Of a stretch of DNA of 64,000 bases, positions 56,201 through 64,000 are shown one piece after another. Position numbers and translations under genes: made by a program. The notes beneath the pieces were generated by a model. That model did not search any database. It was given only the letters and a program-made list of their open reading frames with translations, and was not told the DNA's origin. The stretch is from Rhodohalobacter sp. 614A (GTDB lineage Bacteria; Bacteroidota; Rhodothermia; Balneolales; Balneolaceae). The stretch spans positions 1,522,273-1,586,272 of the forward strand of contig NZ_JAKEDS010000001.1 in NCBI RefSeq assembly GCF_021462415.1, read 5' to 3'. Each line of letters opens with the position of its first letter. Position 1 is the first letter of the stretch.

Positions 56201-56306
56201 AAACGGTTTCTTTCAGCCGTTCGTCCGTGAAATACAGATTCAGACCAACCAGCGCGAGAATCAAAAAAATGAGTACGCCTGCAAGTATCTTTAAAAAAGT
56301 TCTCAT
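53214..56306 (-). CDS. AsmA family protein
   Basis: 1030 residues from ATG 56306 (MRTFLKILAGVLIFLILALVGLNLYF, one N-terminal membrane helix). The rest is repeated beta-structure of the AsmA/TamB type, with repeating modules such as ATIDQFSAEAGENHLRGSGRIERP and NITEANFATGENALAVNGSVTD. The C-terminal AsmA_2-like region ends in VRDYVQQGAKNVLRNLL. Anchored in the inner membrane and extending into the periplasm; AsmA-like proteins form grooves for phospholipid transfer to the outer membrane. Length is typical of Bacteroidota AsmA. The gene is separate from the envelope protein downstream (121 bases). Confidence 0.92.
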   Translation of the reverse strand: MRTFLKILAGVLIFLILALVGLNLYFTDERLKETVLPKVREATGSDIQVSTMSITFFRTFPQFGVELDEILVPDPESEPVATIDELLLSLEFFSLFGDEISISNLDVRHPTVFYTVYEDSTTNIDFLLENFESEEDTTAQSTSISISGFELTDGSINYRDQTNHSSLILEDLDADISLSFGEIIESTIDAELASLSYSVGETVYLEDLALSMDQTSTLDMENEILTFSEGTFSIRGLALDLSGSVSKWSSEAPEVSLNFSSSSENFGELLRLAPPEYEEQLSGLETSGSLVLEGNVEGSITEGSYPNFNITVQVQDGYLQDPDLPEAIQNINISAVVNNELATIDQFSAEAGENHLRGSGRIERPLEDNASFTLDATGDINLATISSFYPIDEVGIERLSGQLNLDATANGRMDDFENTDFSGEFILADGSLKYADVPNSIEEINARIDANQNRIQIAESGFTAETNQFRLSGTIMNPLDENQRTVDVVSNVNFDLATIKNFYPIDEDTLSMRGKLVAEVALKGRPDPDQIETVLQSGTIELTNGFLSHKSLANPIRDITFRANASGRTLNITEANFATGENALAVNGSVTDYLSDEPVINLNLDGDAVFGSITQYYSLEPMIQELTGNAALNLNVRGPIGNAENMSLNGSFEVENVTARGDSLPLPVTQLSGRMTATPQQMNLERFSMNFGESDIQLEGSLQNYMAFLGEQNSTSAMPTVNGTYTSSLVNVDEMINWEEETDAEPTPVELPDMVASVRAEIDRLQIFGLSITNISGNGRMTPNTLGVSNATAQLFGGEANGNMEWSIPDPLNTSISFEGKLDSLQAKSFFRDTGFLGPKSTIHQYLTGAFSADIEYSAQLQPNLSPDIETAEASGTFGMTKVRLSGHPIQQKIAEYLKVSELSTLTLDRWNANFTMADAVMTLENFKLTSGNLGLELNGTLNMVSDQIDYKATVLLPERFKKGIASVISTRAADALQLEDGRLAVPLQVTGTTASPKVGPDTVTIDQIVRDYVQQGAKNVLRNLLDGSE

Positions 56307-56414
56307 AATGATATTGTATCCATTTATATAAACAAACAATCTGTAGCGCAGATTGTTCCCATAAATCCAAGAGATACAGGAGGATATTCCCAGAAATTAG
56401 CTCTTAATTTATTC

Positions 56415-58694
56415 TCAAAAAATAGCTTCAATAACAATCTGAAAATTTCGGGGAGGAGCAAAAATAGCGGGTCTTTCTACATAGTAATAATCGAAGATAT
56501 TGTTAACCAGGAATGAGGCATTTAGCTCCGGGCCGCTCTCAGAATTTAGAAGCAAGAATTTAAGGCGGGCATCCGTAATATATTGGGCTGGAAATACATC
56601 CGCGTCCGGAACAAAAAGAGAAAAGTCGGTATCTACACGTTCCGGCGGACTTGCTGCACGGAAATCAATTCCGGACTGAAGCCAGCTTGTAACCATTGAA
56701 TTTGCCGATACATTTAACAGATGTTCTGATCGATAGAGCAGGGGCTCATTTAATTCGAGGTCAGTGGCATCGAGATAGGTATATCCCAAACGGATCTGGT
56801 GATTTTGATCCAGGGTTGATAGCGAAACAGATGCCTCAGCTCCCCGGATCCTGGCTTTGGTTACATTCACAAATTGAAATGCTGCAAGTTCTTCCACAAA
56901 CGTTGGTTCTACAAGTCGGCGATATTCATTCCAAAAACCGGTTAATTCTGCTTTTAAGCTGAGGGAATTTATAAATGGCCCGAGATAGGTAATCCCCGCT
57001 TCATAGCCGGTACTTGTTTCAGGTTTCAAGGTCAGGTTTGATTCGAGTGGGAAGAAGTCGCTGCTGGTGACAAAGCGCTCAGCAACACTGGGTACACGGA
57101 ATCCTTTACCGAAGGAAGCGCGTGCTGTCACATAATCAGAAATGGAATAGGATGTACTGAATTTCGGGCTGAACTGTGTCGCTGTTTCTTGCGTATGAAC
57201 TTGATACGCATCGTAACGGAGTCCGGCTGTTGTGGTAAATCTGTCGCTCCAGTTATATTCGGCCTGAAGAAAAAGTGCGCCTTCCGGCTGACTCCGAACA
57301 CGCAGAGAGTCTTCACCAAAAAAGAGGTCTGAATCCACCACATTTTCATCAAAAGAAAAACCGCCGCTGAGAATCATCTCATCTGTGGCCTGAAAGTTGA
57401 TCTGGGCTTCCCCTCCATATCGGATTCCTTTGTTGTGTTTATCTGAAGGACGAATATTGCCTTCATCATCAAGCGGCCGGAATGCTACACCAAAAAGGCG
57501 GCCTTTGATAGTGTATTGAACTTTCTTGTTGACAGTATGCCGGAAAACGGGAAGTATGGTTAACCGGTCAGAAAGTCCGTCGTTTGCGCCGGTTGCTTCA
57601 TTGCCGGTCAGGCTGATGGTGCCGGGAACAAGGACATCACCCAGTCCGCCCCAATACAGGAATTGCTCGTTATTGTTACGGCGGATGCCGGCATACATGG
57701 AGAGGTTGATGTCATCAGAAATGTTCCAGCCGAGTTTGGTATAGGTCTCAAATCCCTTGCTTGAGTTCTGCTGAAGGTACCCGGTGTCGGCATGAATTTT
57801 CCCACTGATCCAATATCCAAAGGAATCTGAAACCTGGTGAGATCGTCCAAAAATCAATCCACCTTGCGGACGATAATCCGAAGCGCCATCCCAGTCGGAA
57901 GTCCATTCGCCATATCGAACCGGCTCATAAGCTCCGCCATAAAATCGGAGTATGTTTTCGGGTTGTTCGGAAAAATCTTTGGTGATGATATTGACTACAC
58001 CTCCCAAAGCTCCGCCACCGTAAAGTGCCGATCCGGGGCTTTTCAGAACTTCAATCTGCCGGGTTTGAACCAGCGGAAGTCCGTCAAAATCCATTCCTCC
58101 GTCATCGGGCCCCATGAGAGGAACGCCATCGACCAAAAGGAGAACCCGGCTTCCAACACCATACGAAAATCCGGATGAGCCGCGAATATTCACCGAATTT
58201 CCATGAACCTGCACGCCCGGAACGTATTCCAGTGCCTGATCCAGTGATGTAATATTTCGGGATGTGAGTTCTTCCGGTGAAACGGTATTTATGCTGACAG
58301 ATACTTTTCCAATAAGCTGGCTTCTCCGGGATGCTGTGACGAACAATTCATCTGACTGAAAAATGAGTGGCATCAGTTCGATTTCGAGCGACAACGTTTG
58401 ACCGCTTTGAATGGAAAGGGTTTCAGAGTAATCCTCAAAGCCGATCATAGAAAAATTCAGAAGGTGCGAACCACTCGGAATGGAAGTCATCCGAAAAAAT
58501 CCATCCGAATTTGAAACGGTTCCAATATTCAGATTGGAAATGGTGATGTGTACGCCCGGCAAAGATTCTCCCGAACTGTTTTGAACCGTGCCTTCGATGA
58601 TTCCGAATCCATTTTGGGCTTTTACAGAACCGGTACCGAAAACGATTAAACAGATAGCTGTAAACGCCGATAAAATGAATGCTGGCTGTTTCAT
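56415..58694 (-). CDS. TonB-dependent receptor
   Basis: 759 residues. Signal peptide ends near VKAQ. A carboxypeptidase D regulatory-like domain is at about 32-112 (GIIEGTVQNSSGESLPGVHITISN). The plug is at about 120-235 (EELTSRNITSLDQALEYVPGVQV, SPGSALYGGGALGGVVNIITK). A 22-stranded barrel follows, ending VIEAIF. It imports an unknown ligand across the outer membrane with TonB energy. It has no SusD partner, so it is not a polysaccharide-type SusC. A small lipoprotein gene lies upstream, 2 bases away, almost certainly in the same operon. Confidence 0.95.
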   Translation of the reverse strand: MKQPAFILSAFTAICLIVFGTGSVKAQNGFGIIEGTVQNSSGESLPGVHITISNLNIGTVSNSDGFFRMTSIPSGSHLLNFSMIGFEDYSETLSIQSGQTLSLEIELMPLIFQSDELFVTASRRSQLIGKVSVSINTVSPEELTSRNITSLDQALEYVPGVQVHGNSVNIRGSSGFSYGVGSRVLLLVDGVPLMGPDDGGMDFDGLPLVQTRQIEVLKSPGSALYGGGALGGVVNIITKDFSEQPENILRFYGGAYEPVRYGEWTSDWDGASDYRPQGGLIFGRSHQVSDSFGYWISGKIHADTGYLQQNSSKGFETYTKLGWNISDDINLSMYAGIRRNNNEQFLYWGGLGDVLVPGTISLTGNEATGANDGLSDRLTILPVFRHTVNKKVQYTIKGRLFGVAFRPLDDEGNIRPSDKHNKGIRYGGEAQINFQATDEMILSGGFSFDENVVDSDLFFGEDSLRVRSQPEGALFLQAEYNWSDRFTTTAGLRYDAYQVHTQETATQFSPKFSTSYSISDYVTARASFGKGFRVPSVAERFVTSSDFFPLESNLTLKPETSTGYEAGITYLGPFINSLSLKAELTGFWNEYRRLVEPTFVEELAAFQFVNVTKARIRGAEASVSLSTLDQNHQIRLGYTYLDATDLELNEPLLYRSEHLLNVSANSMVTSWLQSGIDFRAASPPERVDTDFSLFVPDADVFPAQYITDARLKFLLLNSESGPELNASFLVNNIFDYYYVERPAIFAPPRNFQIVIEAIF

Positions 58695-58696
58695 AA

Positions 58697-59221
58697 CTAC
58701 TCGATATTGAACGGTGGGAGATTGTTAAAATCTACATGAACGGTAATGGATGTGGTATCTCCATTCACAATAATGATTCCGCCATTTTCTTTATAAAGCC
58801 CAACCGGCCGCCAGTCTGCAAAAATATTTGTACCGTATTGTTGAGCAACGGCATTATAAATGTACGTTCCGTTTGGAACGTCTGCGACTGTAAACGTATC
58901 TCTTTCAACGAAATAATCCAGCTGTTCACTGAATACGAGGTTTTCGATATCGGCAAAAATGTCCTGGGCTGTTCGCGGTTCATTTTTCAAGGGGACAAAT
59001 ACCAGTCTCTCCAGTGAATCAGCCGGCGGCCACTCACCGGAGTAAGTAACAATTCCAGTAATCACTCCGGTAGGATTGGTTTCTTCCATTGGCGGTTCCA
59101 GCCCACCTTCGCAACCGGTAAGCCAAAAGGAAGCAAAAAAAATAAGGGCAAAAGATATGGACAGAGAATGATTCAATAGCTGTTTTTGCCGTAATATGAT
59201 TAACGGTTGGGACGCAATCAA
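58697..59221 (-). CDS. Lipoprotein paired with a TonB receptor
   Basis: Up to 174 residues from TTG 59221; a TTG at 59176 (LNHSLSISFALIFFASFWLTGC) gives a better lipoprotein signal and is probably the true start. Lipobox LTGC. The mature part is beta-rich, with IVTYSGEWPPADSLERLVFVPL and YIYNAVAQQYGTNIFADWRPVGLY, consistent with a carboxypeptidase-regulatory or transthyretin-like sandwich. I do not recognise a named family. The 2-base spacing to the TonB receptor suggests it is a receptor partner or ligand-binding surface protein. Confidence 0.8.
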   Translation of the reverse strand: MIASQPLIILRQKQLLNHSLSISFALIFFASFWLTGCEGGLEPPMEETNPTGVITGIVTYSGEWPPADSLERLVFVPLKNEPRTAQDIFADIENLVFSEQLDYFVERDTFTVADVPNGTYIYNAVAQQYGTNIFADWRPVGLYKENGGIIIVNGDTTSITVHVDFNNLPPFNIE

Positions 59222-59234
59222 GGGGTAGAAAGAA

Positions 59235-59274
59235 CTCTCCTCTTGCCTGTCCCGACTTTTTCGGGGAGAGGAGA
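59235..59274. repeat. Hairpin-forming intergenic repeat after gltX
   Basis: TCTCCTC pairs with GAGGAGA and an inner CCCGA pairs with TCGGG around a T-rich loop. It lies between the gltX end and the lipoprotein start on the minus strand, with a related sequence at 62310-62365. It may act as a transcription end for gltX. Confidence 0.55.
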
Positions 59275-59368
59275 AAAGTGTAATCGCTTTCGATTAAACG
59301 AGAGGTGTGTTCATGAGACTTTAGCTTACATCTTAATTGAACACACCCCTATCAAGAGGGAACTTTTT

Positions 59369-60859
59369 TCATTGTTCCAACTCGTCAAGTGCCGTAACAA
59401 TCCGTCTCAGAACGGTCTCTTTTCCAAGAAGCTCCATGGATGCAAACAGATCCGGGCCAAAACCTTGTCCGGTTACAGCAATTCTCAACGGCATCATCAG
59501 TTTACCGAACCCGACCTCTTTTTTGTTGATGACGGATTCGAGCGATGTTTTTAACGTTGCAGCTTTAAATTCTTCATCAGAGAGTTCTTCTATTTCGGAT
59601 TTGTAGAGAGACACAAGTTCGGCACTGTCGGCTTTCCATTTTTTAAGAGCATTTTCATCGTACTCTTTTGGATCCTCAAAAAAGAAACTGCCCATCTCCA
59701 GGATTTCATCAATCTTGCTGACCCGGTCTTTCAGAAGCCCGACTGCTTTTTCAAGATAGTTGTCATCCACCTCTTTAATCTGATCTCTTTCAGTAATTTC
59801 CTTCAGACGGGAAGCGATCACTTTGTCCGGCTGTTCACGAAGATAATGTTCGTTATACCAAAGCAGTTTTTTGTGATTGAAAACGGCGCCGCCTTTGCTC
59901 ACCCGATCCATCGTAAAAAGTTGAATCAGTTCTTGTAGTGAATGAATTTCACTGTCATCGCCGGGACTCCAACCGAGGTAGGCGAGGAAGTTGACCAATG
60001 CATCCGCTTCGTAATGCTGTTCGATATAATCTTTTGTATTGATTGGAATTCCTTCCGATTCTGCTTTCCGTTTGGAAAGCTTTCCGCCGCTGGGCGACAT
60101 TATCAACGGAAGGTGCGCCATCTCGGGCATTTCCCAGCCAAACGCCTGGTAAAGGAGAACGTGCTTCGGTGTACTGCTGAGCCACTCTTCGCCGCGAATC
60201 ACATGGGAAATTTGCATTTCGTGATCGTCCACAACATTGGCGAGGTGATAAGTCGGCATACCGTCTGATTTCAGAAGAACCTGGTCATCCAAGCCTTTGG
60301 TTTCGAAAGAGACGTGCCCGCGAATCAAATCTTCAAACCGGACCGTTTCGCGTCGTGGAACTTTCAGCCGAACCACATATTCTTCACCGGCATCCAATCG
60401 TTTCTCTACTTCTTCGGACGGAAGAGTCAGACTGTTTTTCATCGACTGGCGCGTAATGGCATCATACTTCGGAGAAGGATTTCCGGATTTCTGAAGCCGT
60501 TCTCTCATCTGACCCAGCTCGTCGGTTGTGTCAAACGCATAGTAAGCATGGCCGCTTTCAATGAGCTGATCGGCATATTTATGATAAATATCTTTACGTT
60601 CGCTTTGGCGATAAGGGCCAAGATCCCCCGGATTTTCAGGTCCCTCGTCAATTTCAATACCGCTCCATGCAAGGGATTTCAGAATATCTTCTTCTGCTTC
60701 CTCCACATACCGGCTTTGGTCGGTGTCTTCAATTCTCAGGATAAAATCGCCATTGTGATGTTTCGCAAAAAGGTAGTTGTATAATGCCGTTCTGAGTCCA
60801 CCAATATGTAGATAACCGGTGGGGGAAGGTGCAAATCGAACCCGAACAGAGTTACTCAT
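59369..60859 (-). CDS. gltX: Glutamyl-tRNA synthetase
   Basis: Class I synthetase charging tRNA-Glu. VRFAPSPTGYLHIGGLRTALYNYLFAKH contains the HIGH-type HIGG (18-21), and GGKLSKRKAES the KMSKS-type KLSKR (260-264). IEDTDQSRYVEEAEEDIL is the conserved RxEDTDxxR region. The C-terminal helical anticodon domain is present. 496 residues, normal. The catalytic domain's Cys-rich zinc motif of E. coli GltX is absent, as in many bacteria. It is unclear whether it also charges tRNA-Gln here. Confidence 0.97.
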   Translation of the reverse strand: MSNSVRVRFAPSPTGYLHIGGLRTALYNYLFAKHHNGDFILRIEDTDQSRYVEEAEEDILKSLAWSGIEIDEGPENPGDLGPYRQSERKDIYHKYADQLIESGHAYYAFDTTDELGQMRERLQKSGNPSPKYDAITRQSMKNSLTLPSEEVEKRLDAGEEYVVRLKVPRRETVRFEDLIRGHVSFETKGLDDQVLLKSDGMPTYHLANVVDDHEMQISHVIRGEEWLSSTPKHVLLYQAFGWEMPEMAHLPLIMSPSGGKLSKRKAESEGIPINTKDYIEQHYEADALVNFLAYLGWSPGDDSEIHSLQELIQLFTMDRVSKGGAVFNHKKLLWYNEHYLREQPDKVIASRLKEITERDQIKEVDDNYLEKAVGLLKDRVSKIDEILEMGSFFFEDPKEYDENALKKWKADSAELVSLYKSEIEELSDEEFKAATLKTSLESVINKKEVGFGKLMMPLRIAVTGQGFGPDLFASMELLGKETVLRRIVTALDELEQ

Positions 60860-61047
60860 AAAATGATCAATACTTTATTTAAAATTTTTTCACCCCAAAA
60901 ATACGGGGATTTCTGTACGATGGCTAATATTTTAAAGACCTGTTCAAGATATCTGAAGTTTTCGGGACTTCGGAGAATTTTCTGATGCTGAAATTTGTGG
61001 TTTCAATTTTATACATTCCGAGATAACCCGCACTTAAACTGAGTTAA

Positions 61048-61773
61048 ATGGCCTACTCACGAATACTTCTCTACCTGTCAGTTGCCACTACAATTGTATT
61101 CATCCTATCCGGGTATGGGTATAGCTGGAACATTTGGTCACTTGGCATGGCATTTACACTTCTCACATACAGTGCTTATGCAGCAATTGGCCTGACGGTT
61201 ATCAATCTTGTTTCGGTTTGGTTTTTGAGGAAATCAAAAGCGAAGGCGATTACTTATGTTGTATTCTCTCTGATCATTACGGGGATCGTAGCCGGAACAG
61301 CGTTTTATTGGCAGCAGCGCGCGCAGTCCGTTCCGCCTATTCATGATATCACGACGGATCTGGACAATCCGCCTGAATTCTCGGCAATGGTTCGATTGCG
61401 GGAGAATGCTCCAAATCCTCCCGAATATGCAGGAGAAGAGACCGCAGAAATGCAACGGGAATCCTATCCTGAAATCCAGCCGCTTGAACTTTCTAATGAT
61501 CTTCAGGATGTGATGGATGCCGCCGTGATGCTGGTGAGCGAACGTGAATGGAAACTGGTGGCGGTCAACCGCAAAGAAGGGCGGATTGAAGCCACCGAAA
61601 CCTTGCCATGGTTTGGTTTTAAGGACGATGTAGTTCTGCGATTCACCCAAACAGATGTGGGAGGAACAAAAGTTGATATGCGTTCCAAATCACGAATTGG
61701 CCGGAGTGATGTGGGCGTGAATGCCGAACGAATTGAAGAATTTTTGAATGATTTGGAACAGAGTTTAGAATAA
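61048..61773 (+). CDS. Membrane protein with C-terminal DUF1499 domain
   Basis: 241 residues. Three membrane helices lie in the first 110 residues (ILLYLSVATTIVFILSGYGYSW, MAFTLLTYSAYAAIGLTVINLVSVWF, AITYVVFSLIITGIVAGTAFYW). Then a soluble domain of about 120 residues carries DUF1499 features: PPIHDITTDLDNPPEF at its start, and ERIEATETLPWFGFKDDVVLRFTQT and VDMRSKSRIGRSDVGVNAERIEEFL later. DUF1499 function is not established. Monocistronic. Confidence 0.88.
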   Translation: MAYSRILLYLSVATTIVFILSGYGYSWNIWSLGMAFTLLTYSAYAAIGLTVINLVSVWFLRKSKAKAITYVVFSLIITGIVAGTAFYWQQRAQSVPPIHDITTDLDNPPEFSAMVRLRENAPNPPEYAGEETAEMQRESYPEIQPLELSNDLQDVMDAAVMLVSEREWKLVAVNRKEGRIEATETLPWFGFKDDVVLRFTQTDVGGTKVDMRSKSRIGRSDVGVNAERIEEFLNDLEQSLE

Positions 61774-61784
61774 GGAATTTGTCC

Positions 61785-61884
61785 GTTGTAAATGGCTGGT
61801 TGTGTGTTGTGAACGTTTTAAATCAGTATCTTTTTACCAACTCTAAACTACGGTCAACTGACAACTAACTACACCTAACTTTCT
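61785..61884. repeat. Short TTGT/ACAACTAAC-rich intergenic stretch
   Basis: Repeated GTTGT on the left (GTCCGTTGT, TGGTTGTGTGTTG) and CAACTGACAACTAACTACACC on the right recall the element at 31013-31071. It lies between the DUF1499 and VOC genes. Relation to the other copy is by eye only. Confidence 0.35.
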
Positions 61885-62304
61885 ATGAGCATCCCCCGAT
61901 TCCACCTCGCATTCCCAGTTAAAGAACTTGAAAAAACCCTCCATTTTTACCGGGATATTCTCGGTTGTAAAACCGGCCGAAGTTCCGATAAATGGATTGA
62001 TTTTGATTTTTGGGGTCACCAAGTGGTGGCGCATGTCAGCCCGGATGATGCAGGAAAATCAGCTTCCAACGAAGTGGACGGACACGAAGTACCGGCCAAA
62101 CATTTTGGTGTAATCCTGGAATGGGATGAATTTTTTGAACTGGCCGACCGTCTGAAAGAACACGCCTTGGAATTTATTATCGAGCCGTATATTCGTTTCA
62201 GGGGAAAACCCGGCGAGCAGGCTACGATGTTTTTCCTCGATCCCAGTGGCAATGCGCTCGAGTTTAAAGCGTTCAGGGATGAATCACAGATTTTTGCGAA
62301 ATGA
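61885..62304 (+). CDS. VOC family (glyoxalase-superfamily) protein
   Basis: 139 residues made of paired beta-alpha-beta-beta-beta modules. [22 protein letters not shown] is the typical VOC opening, with a His metal candidate at [24 protein letters not shown] is the closing strand with a Glu metal candidate. Family members include glyoxalase I, dioxygenases and antibiotic-resistance proteins; the reaction here cannot be assigned. Start ATG 61885. Confidence 0.9.
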   Translation: MSIPRFHLAFPVKELEKTLHFYRDILGCKTGRSSDKWIDFDFWGHQVVAHVSPDDAGKSASNEVDGHEVPAKHFGVILEWDEFFELADRLKEHALEFIIEPYIRFRGKPGEQATMFFLDPSGNALEFKAFRDESQIFAK

Positions 62305-62369
62305 CCCAACCGCTCCTTGTCTCGTGTTTTCGGGATAGGGAAGGGATTTGAGAGGATGGGGCCTTCAAT

Positions 62370-63371
62370 TCAAGAAGAGGTATCAACTCCGGTTTCTTCA
62401 ATAAATGGAATCATCGTATCCCGCAAAAAATCAAAAATACGATCCTGGTAGCGTCTTGAACCGGTGCTTCTGCCTAAATCGGATGTAATGGAAATGATCG
62501 CATCCAGCTCCGGTAAAATCATGATGTACTGCCCGCCATTTCCCCAGGCAAAGAAGATCTGATAATTTCCAACTGGCCGGCGCCACCACATGTAGCCATA
62601 ATTATATGGGTTGAAATTACTGCGTGTGTATACTTGTACCGATTCCATGATCCAGTCTTTTGAAATCAGTTGTTGTCCACCGTACTCGCCCACATTCATC
62701 ATTAATTCGCCGATTTTGAGAAGGTCGAGCGGAGCCACAGCCAGGTTATTTCCTCCCATATAATATCCTTGTGGATCACGATCCCAGCCGCCGATCCGGA
62801 TATCCATCGGGCCGAAAAGGTATTCATTTGCAAACGCCCTTGTGGACATTCCGGTGGCTTTTGTCAGAATTACAGAAAGCAGATGAGAAGTGCCGGTACT
62901 GTAGACCATTCGTCCGCCGGGCTGTTCTGCAAAAGGCTGATCAAGTGTAAATTCCACCCAGTTGCTGCTCATTACCCAACGGCCATAGTTGCGAAAACTG
63001 GTGGTTTCGAGTCCGCTACGCATGGTGAGCAAATCGCGAATTGTGATAGCCGCTTTGGCCGAATCAGGATTTTCCTCAAAATACTCAGGAAAGAAATCGC
63101 CGATTGTCTGATCAACACCTTCAATAAATCCTTTGTCAATCGCAATTCCCACCAAAAGTGAAATGATACTTTTTGAAGCTGATTTAATATTGGTGGGCTC
63201 ATCTCCCTCAATAGAACCCCGGTATTCTTCATAAATGATTTGATCATTCTTCTGAATAACCAGGCTTTGAACGGTACCAATATTGAAGATTTCATCGAGA
63301 GAATCCTGCTGAAAGGCAATTCCATCATCGATAAATAATGTAAGAAACAAGAAAGTCAGAACTAATTTCAT
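62370..63371 (-). CDS. Exported beta-lactamase-fold serine hydrolase
   Basis: 333 residues with a signal peptide (MKLVLTFLFLTLFIDDGIAF). The class C beta-lactamase/DD-peptidase fold motifs are SASK in NIKSASKSIISLLVG (SxxK catalytic Ser and Lys), YSTG in MVYSTGTSHLLS in place of YxN, and WGNGGQYI near the KTG/HxG position. The family includes esterases, peptidases and penicillin-recognising enzymes; resistance is not implied. Periplasmic. It is divergent from the glycosyltransferase downstream. Confidence 0.92.
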   Translation of the reverse strand: MKLVLTFLFLTLFIDDGIAFQQDSLDEIFNIGTVQSLVIQKNDQIIYEEYRGSIEGDEPTNIKSASKSIISLLVGIAIDKGFIEGVDQTIGDFFPEYFEENPDSAKAAITIRDLLTMRSGLETTSFRNYGRWVMSSNWVEFTLDQPFAEQPGGRMVYSTGTSHLLSVILTKATGMSTRAFANEYLFGPMDIRIGGWDRDPQGYYMGGNNLAVAPLDLLKIGELMMNVGEYGGQQLISKDWIMESVQVYTRSNFNPYNYGYMWWRRPVGNYQIFFAWGNGGQYIMILPELDAIISITSDLGRSTGSRRYQDRIFDFLRDTMIPFIEETGVDTSS

Positions 63372-63477
63372 GGCTCTAAATACAACGGGTTTGGGTGAAT
63401 TTCAATCCTCATACGGCAAACGCAAACGAGATTTACAACGTTTTAAATTTTTTTGAAAAAGTGATTTCATAAACTCG

Positions 63478-63508
63478 TTTGAGTGACGCTTTCCATGTTG
63501 TATATTTG
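63478..63508 (+). promoter_or_regulatory. Bacteroidota-type promoter for the glycosyltransferase gene
   Basis: TTTG at 63478-63481, 19 bases, then TATATTTG at 63501-63508 (TAnnTTTG) match the -33/-7 consensus of this phylum exactly in sequence and spacing. The gene starts at 63526, so the leader is about 10-15 nt. Confidence 0.7.
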
Positions 63509-63525
63509 GGGAAAGAAAAGCCCGT

Positions 63526-64000
63526 ATGACAGACTCCATCCAATTATCTATCATCTTAACGACTCATGCCAAGAGCAAACATTTTAATGCTCTTTTAAAC
63601 GATATTTTACAGTTTGAGCACGGAAAGTTTGAACTGATTGTGATTGATGATGCCTCCGATCCGGTCACTTCACAGGCCATCCAAAAAGGGATTGCCAAAA
63701 GTGATAACGAACGAATTTATCTGTTTGAGCATACCGAATCAAAAGGGCGCGGTACCTGTTTAAATGAGGCGCTCACCCAGGCGTCGGGTACAATGATATG
63801 GGCTCCGCTTCGGGCCGATCGCCTGAATGAATCACTCCTGAAAGAGGCGATACGCCGTTTCAAAGCTGATCCCGCTGCTTTTTGGGTGCTTGATTATCAC
63901 TTGCCGGATGAACCGGTCGACTGGATTCATGCCGCAGAAGAGGGAGATCTTCCGGACGATAGCTGCCTGGTTTGGAACCGGAATGTGATCCATCCCGAAC
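63526..64000 (+). CDS. Family 2 glycosyltransferase, N-terminal part, cut by window edge
   Basis: 158 codons from ATG 63526 to the window edge, in a frame with no stops. It opens MTDSIQLSIILTTHAKSKHF, then FELIVIDDASDP, the GT-A strand with the DD pair of family 2, and later ESKGRGTCLNEAL. GGGGAAAG upstream may be the ribosome site. The acceptor motif is outside the window, so the sugar is unknown. Confidence 0.82.
   Translation, partial: MTDSIQLSIILTTHAKSKHFNALLNDILQFEHGKFELIVIDDASDPVTSQAIQKGIAKSDNERIYLFEHTESKGRGTCLNEALTQASGTMIWAPLRADRLNESLLKEAIRRFKADPAAFWVLDYHLPDEPVDWIHAAEEGDLPDDSCLVWNRNVIHPE

Overview
The window is one continuous piece of a Gram-negative bacterial chromosome from the Bacteroidota/Balneolota side of the FCB group. 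This is inferred from several things: many Sec, lipoprotein and Tat-exported enzymes; a TonB receptor with an N-terminal carboxypeptidase-like domain; TTG starts with weak Shine-Dalgarno sequences; one promoter matching the Bacteroidota form (TTTG-N19-TAnnTTTG); an enlarged LepB; and AsmA and Lgt genes. The marine or halophilic Balneolota are the best guess, but no rRNA gene is present to confirm this. No tRNA, rRNA, CRISPR, IS element or prophage was seen. Most of the content is housekeeping, with short intergenic repeats at many gene ends.

Layout. 1-5.3 kb: an edge-truncated CE15-like esterase (minus), a small thiamine-binding-like protein, then lepA, a secreted protein, lepB and tag in one forward run. 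5.3-14 kb: a DinB-like secreted protein, an ABC-F ATPase, a sialidase-fold lipoprotein, an M19 dipeptidase, lysA, a solo polysaccharide pyruvyl transferase and an M28 peptidase. 14.3-22 kb: a trypsin-like lipoprotein, a probable decayed gene, two adjacent transporters (a CPA2 antiporter and an APC permease) that both end in PTS EIIA-like domains, and hisS. 22-33 kb: an M1 peptidase, an SGNH hydrolase, pdeM and an Lhr-type helicase, acs, ald and rsmA. 33-41 kb: groES-groEL with a strong terminator, a DUF305/LVIVD lipoprotein pair, and a Tat-exported oxidoreductase with a sugar isomerase. 41-44.5 kb: cysH with its leader, a ZIP transporter and an AlkA-type glycosylase. 44.5-64 kb: an M20 hydrolase, a surface protease-propeller-barrel protein, a LolA-like protein, lgt, a probable envelope-spanning protein, AsmA, a TonB receptor with a partner lipoprotein, gltX, DUF1499, VOC, a serine hydrolase, and the start of a family 2 glycosyltransferase.

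The most notable finding lies upstream of cysH. A 20-codon ORF (41472-41534) carries six consecutive Cys codons plus a seventh, and a textbook intrinsic terminator follows just before cysH. An alternative pairing that uses the 5' arm of the terminator can also be drawn. Together these look like a cysteine-responsive transcription attenuator of sulfate assimilation. A second regulatory candidate is a near-perfect 28-bp palindrome in front of the ZIP metal transporter, resembling a DtxR/MntR-type operator.
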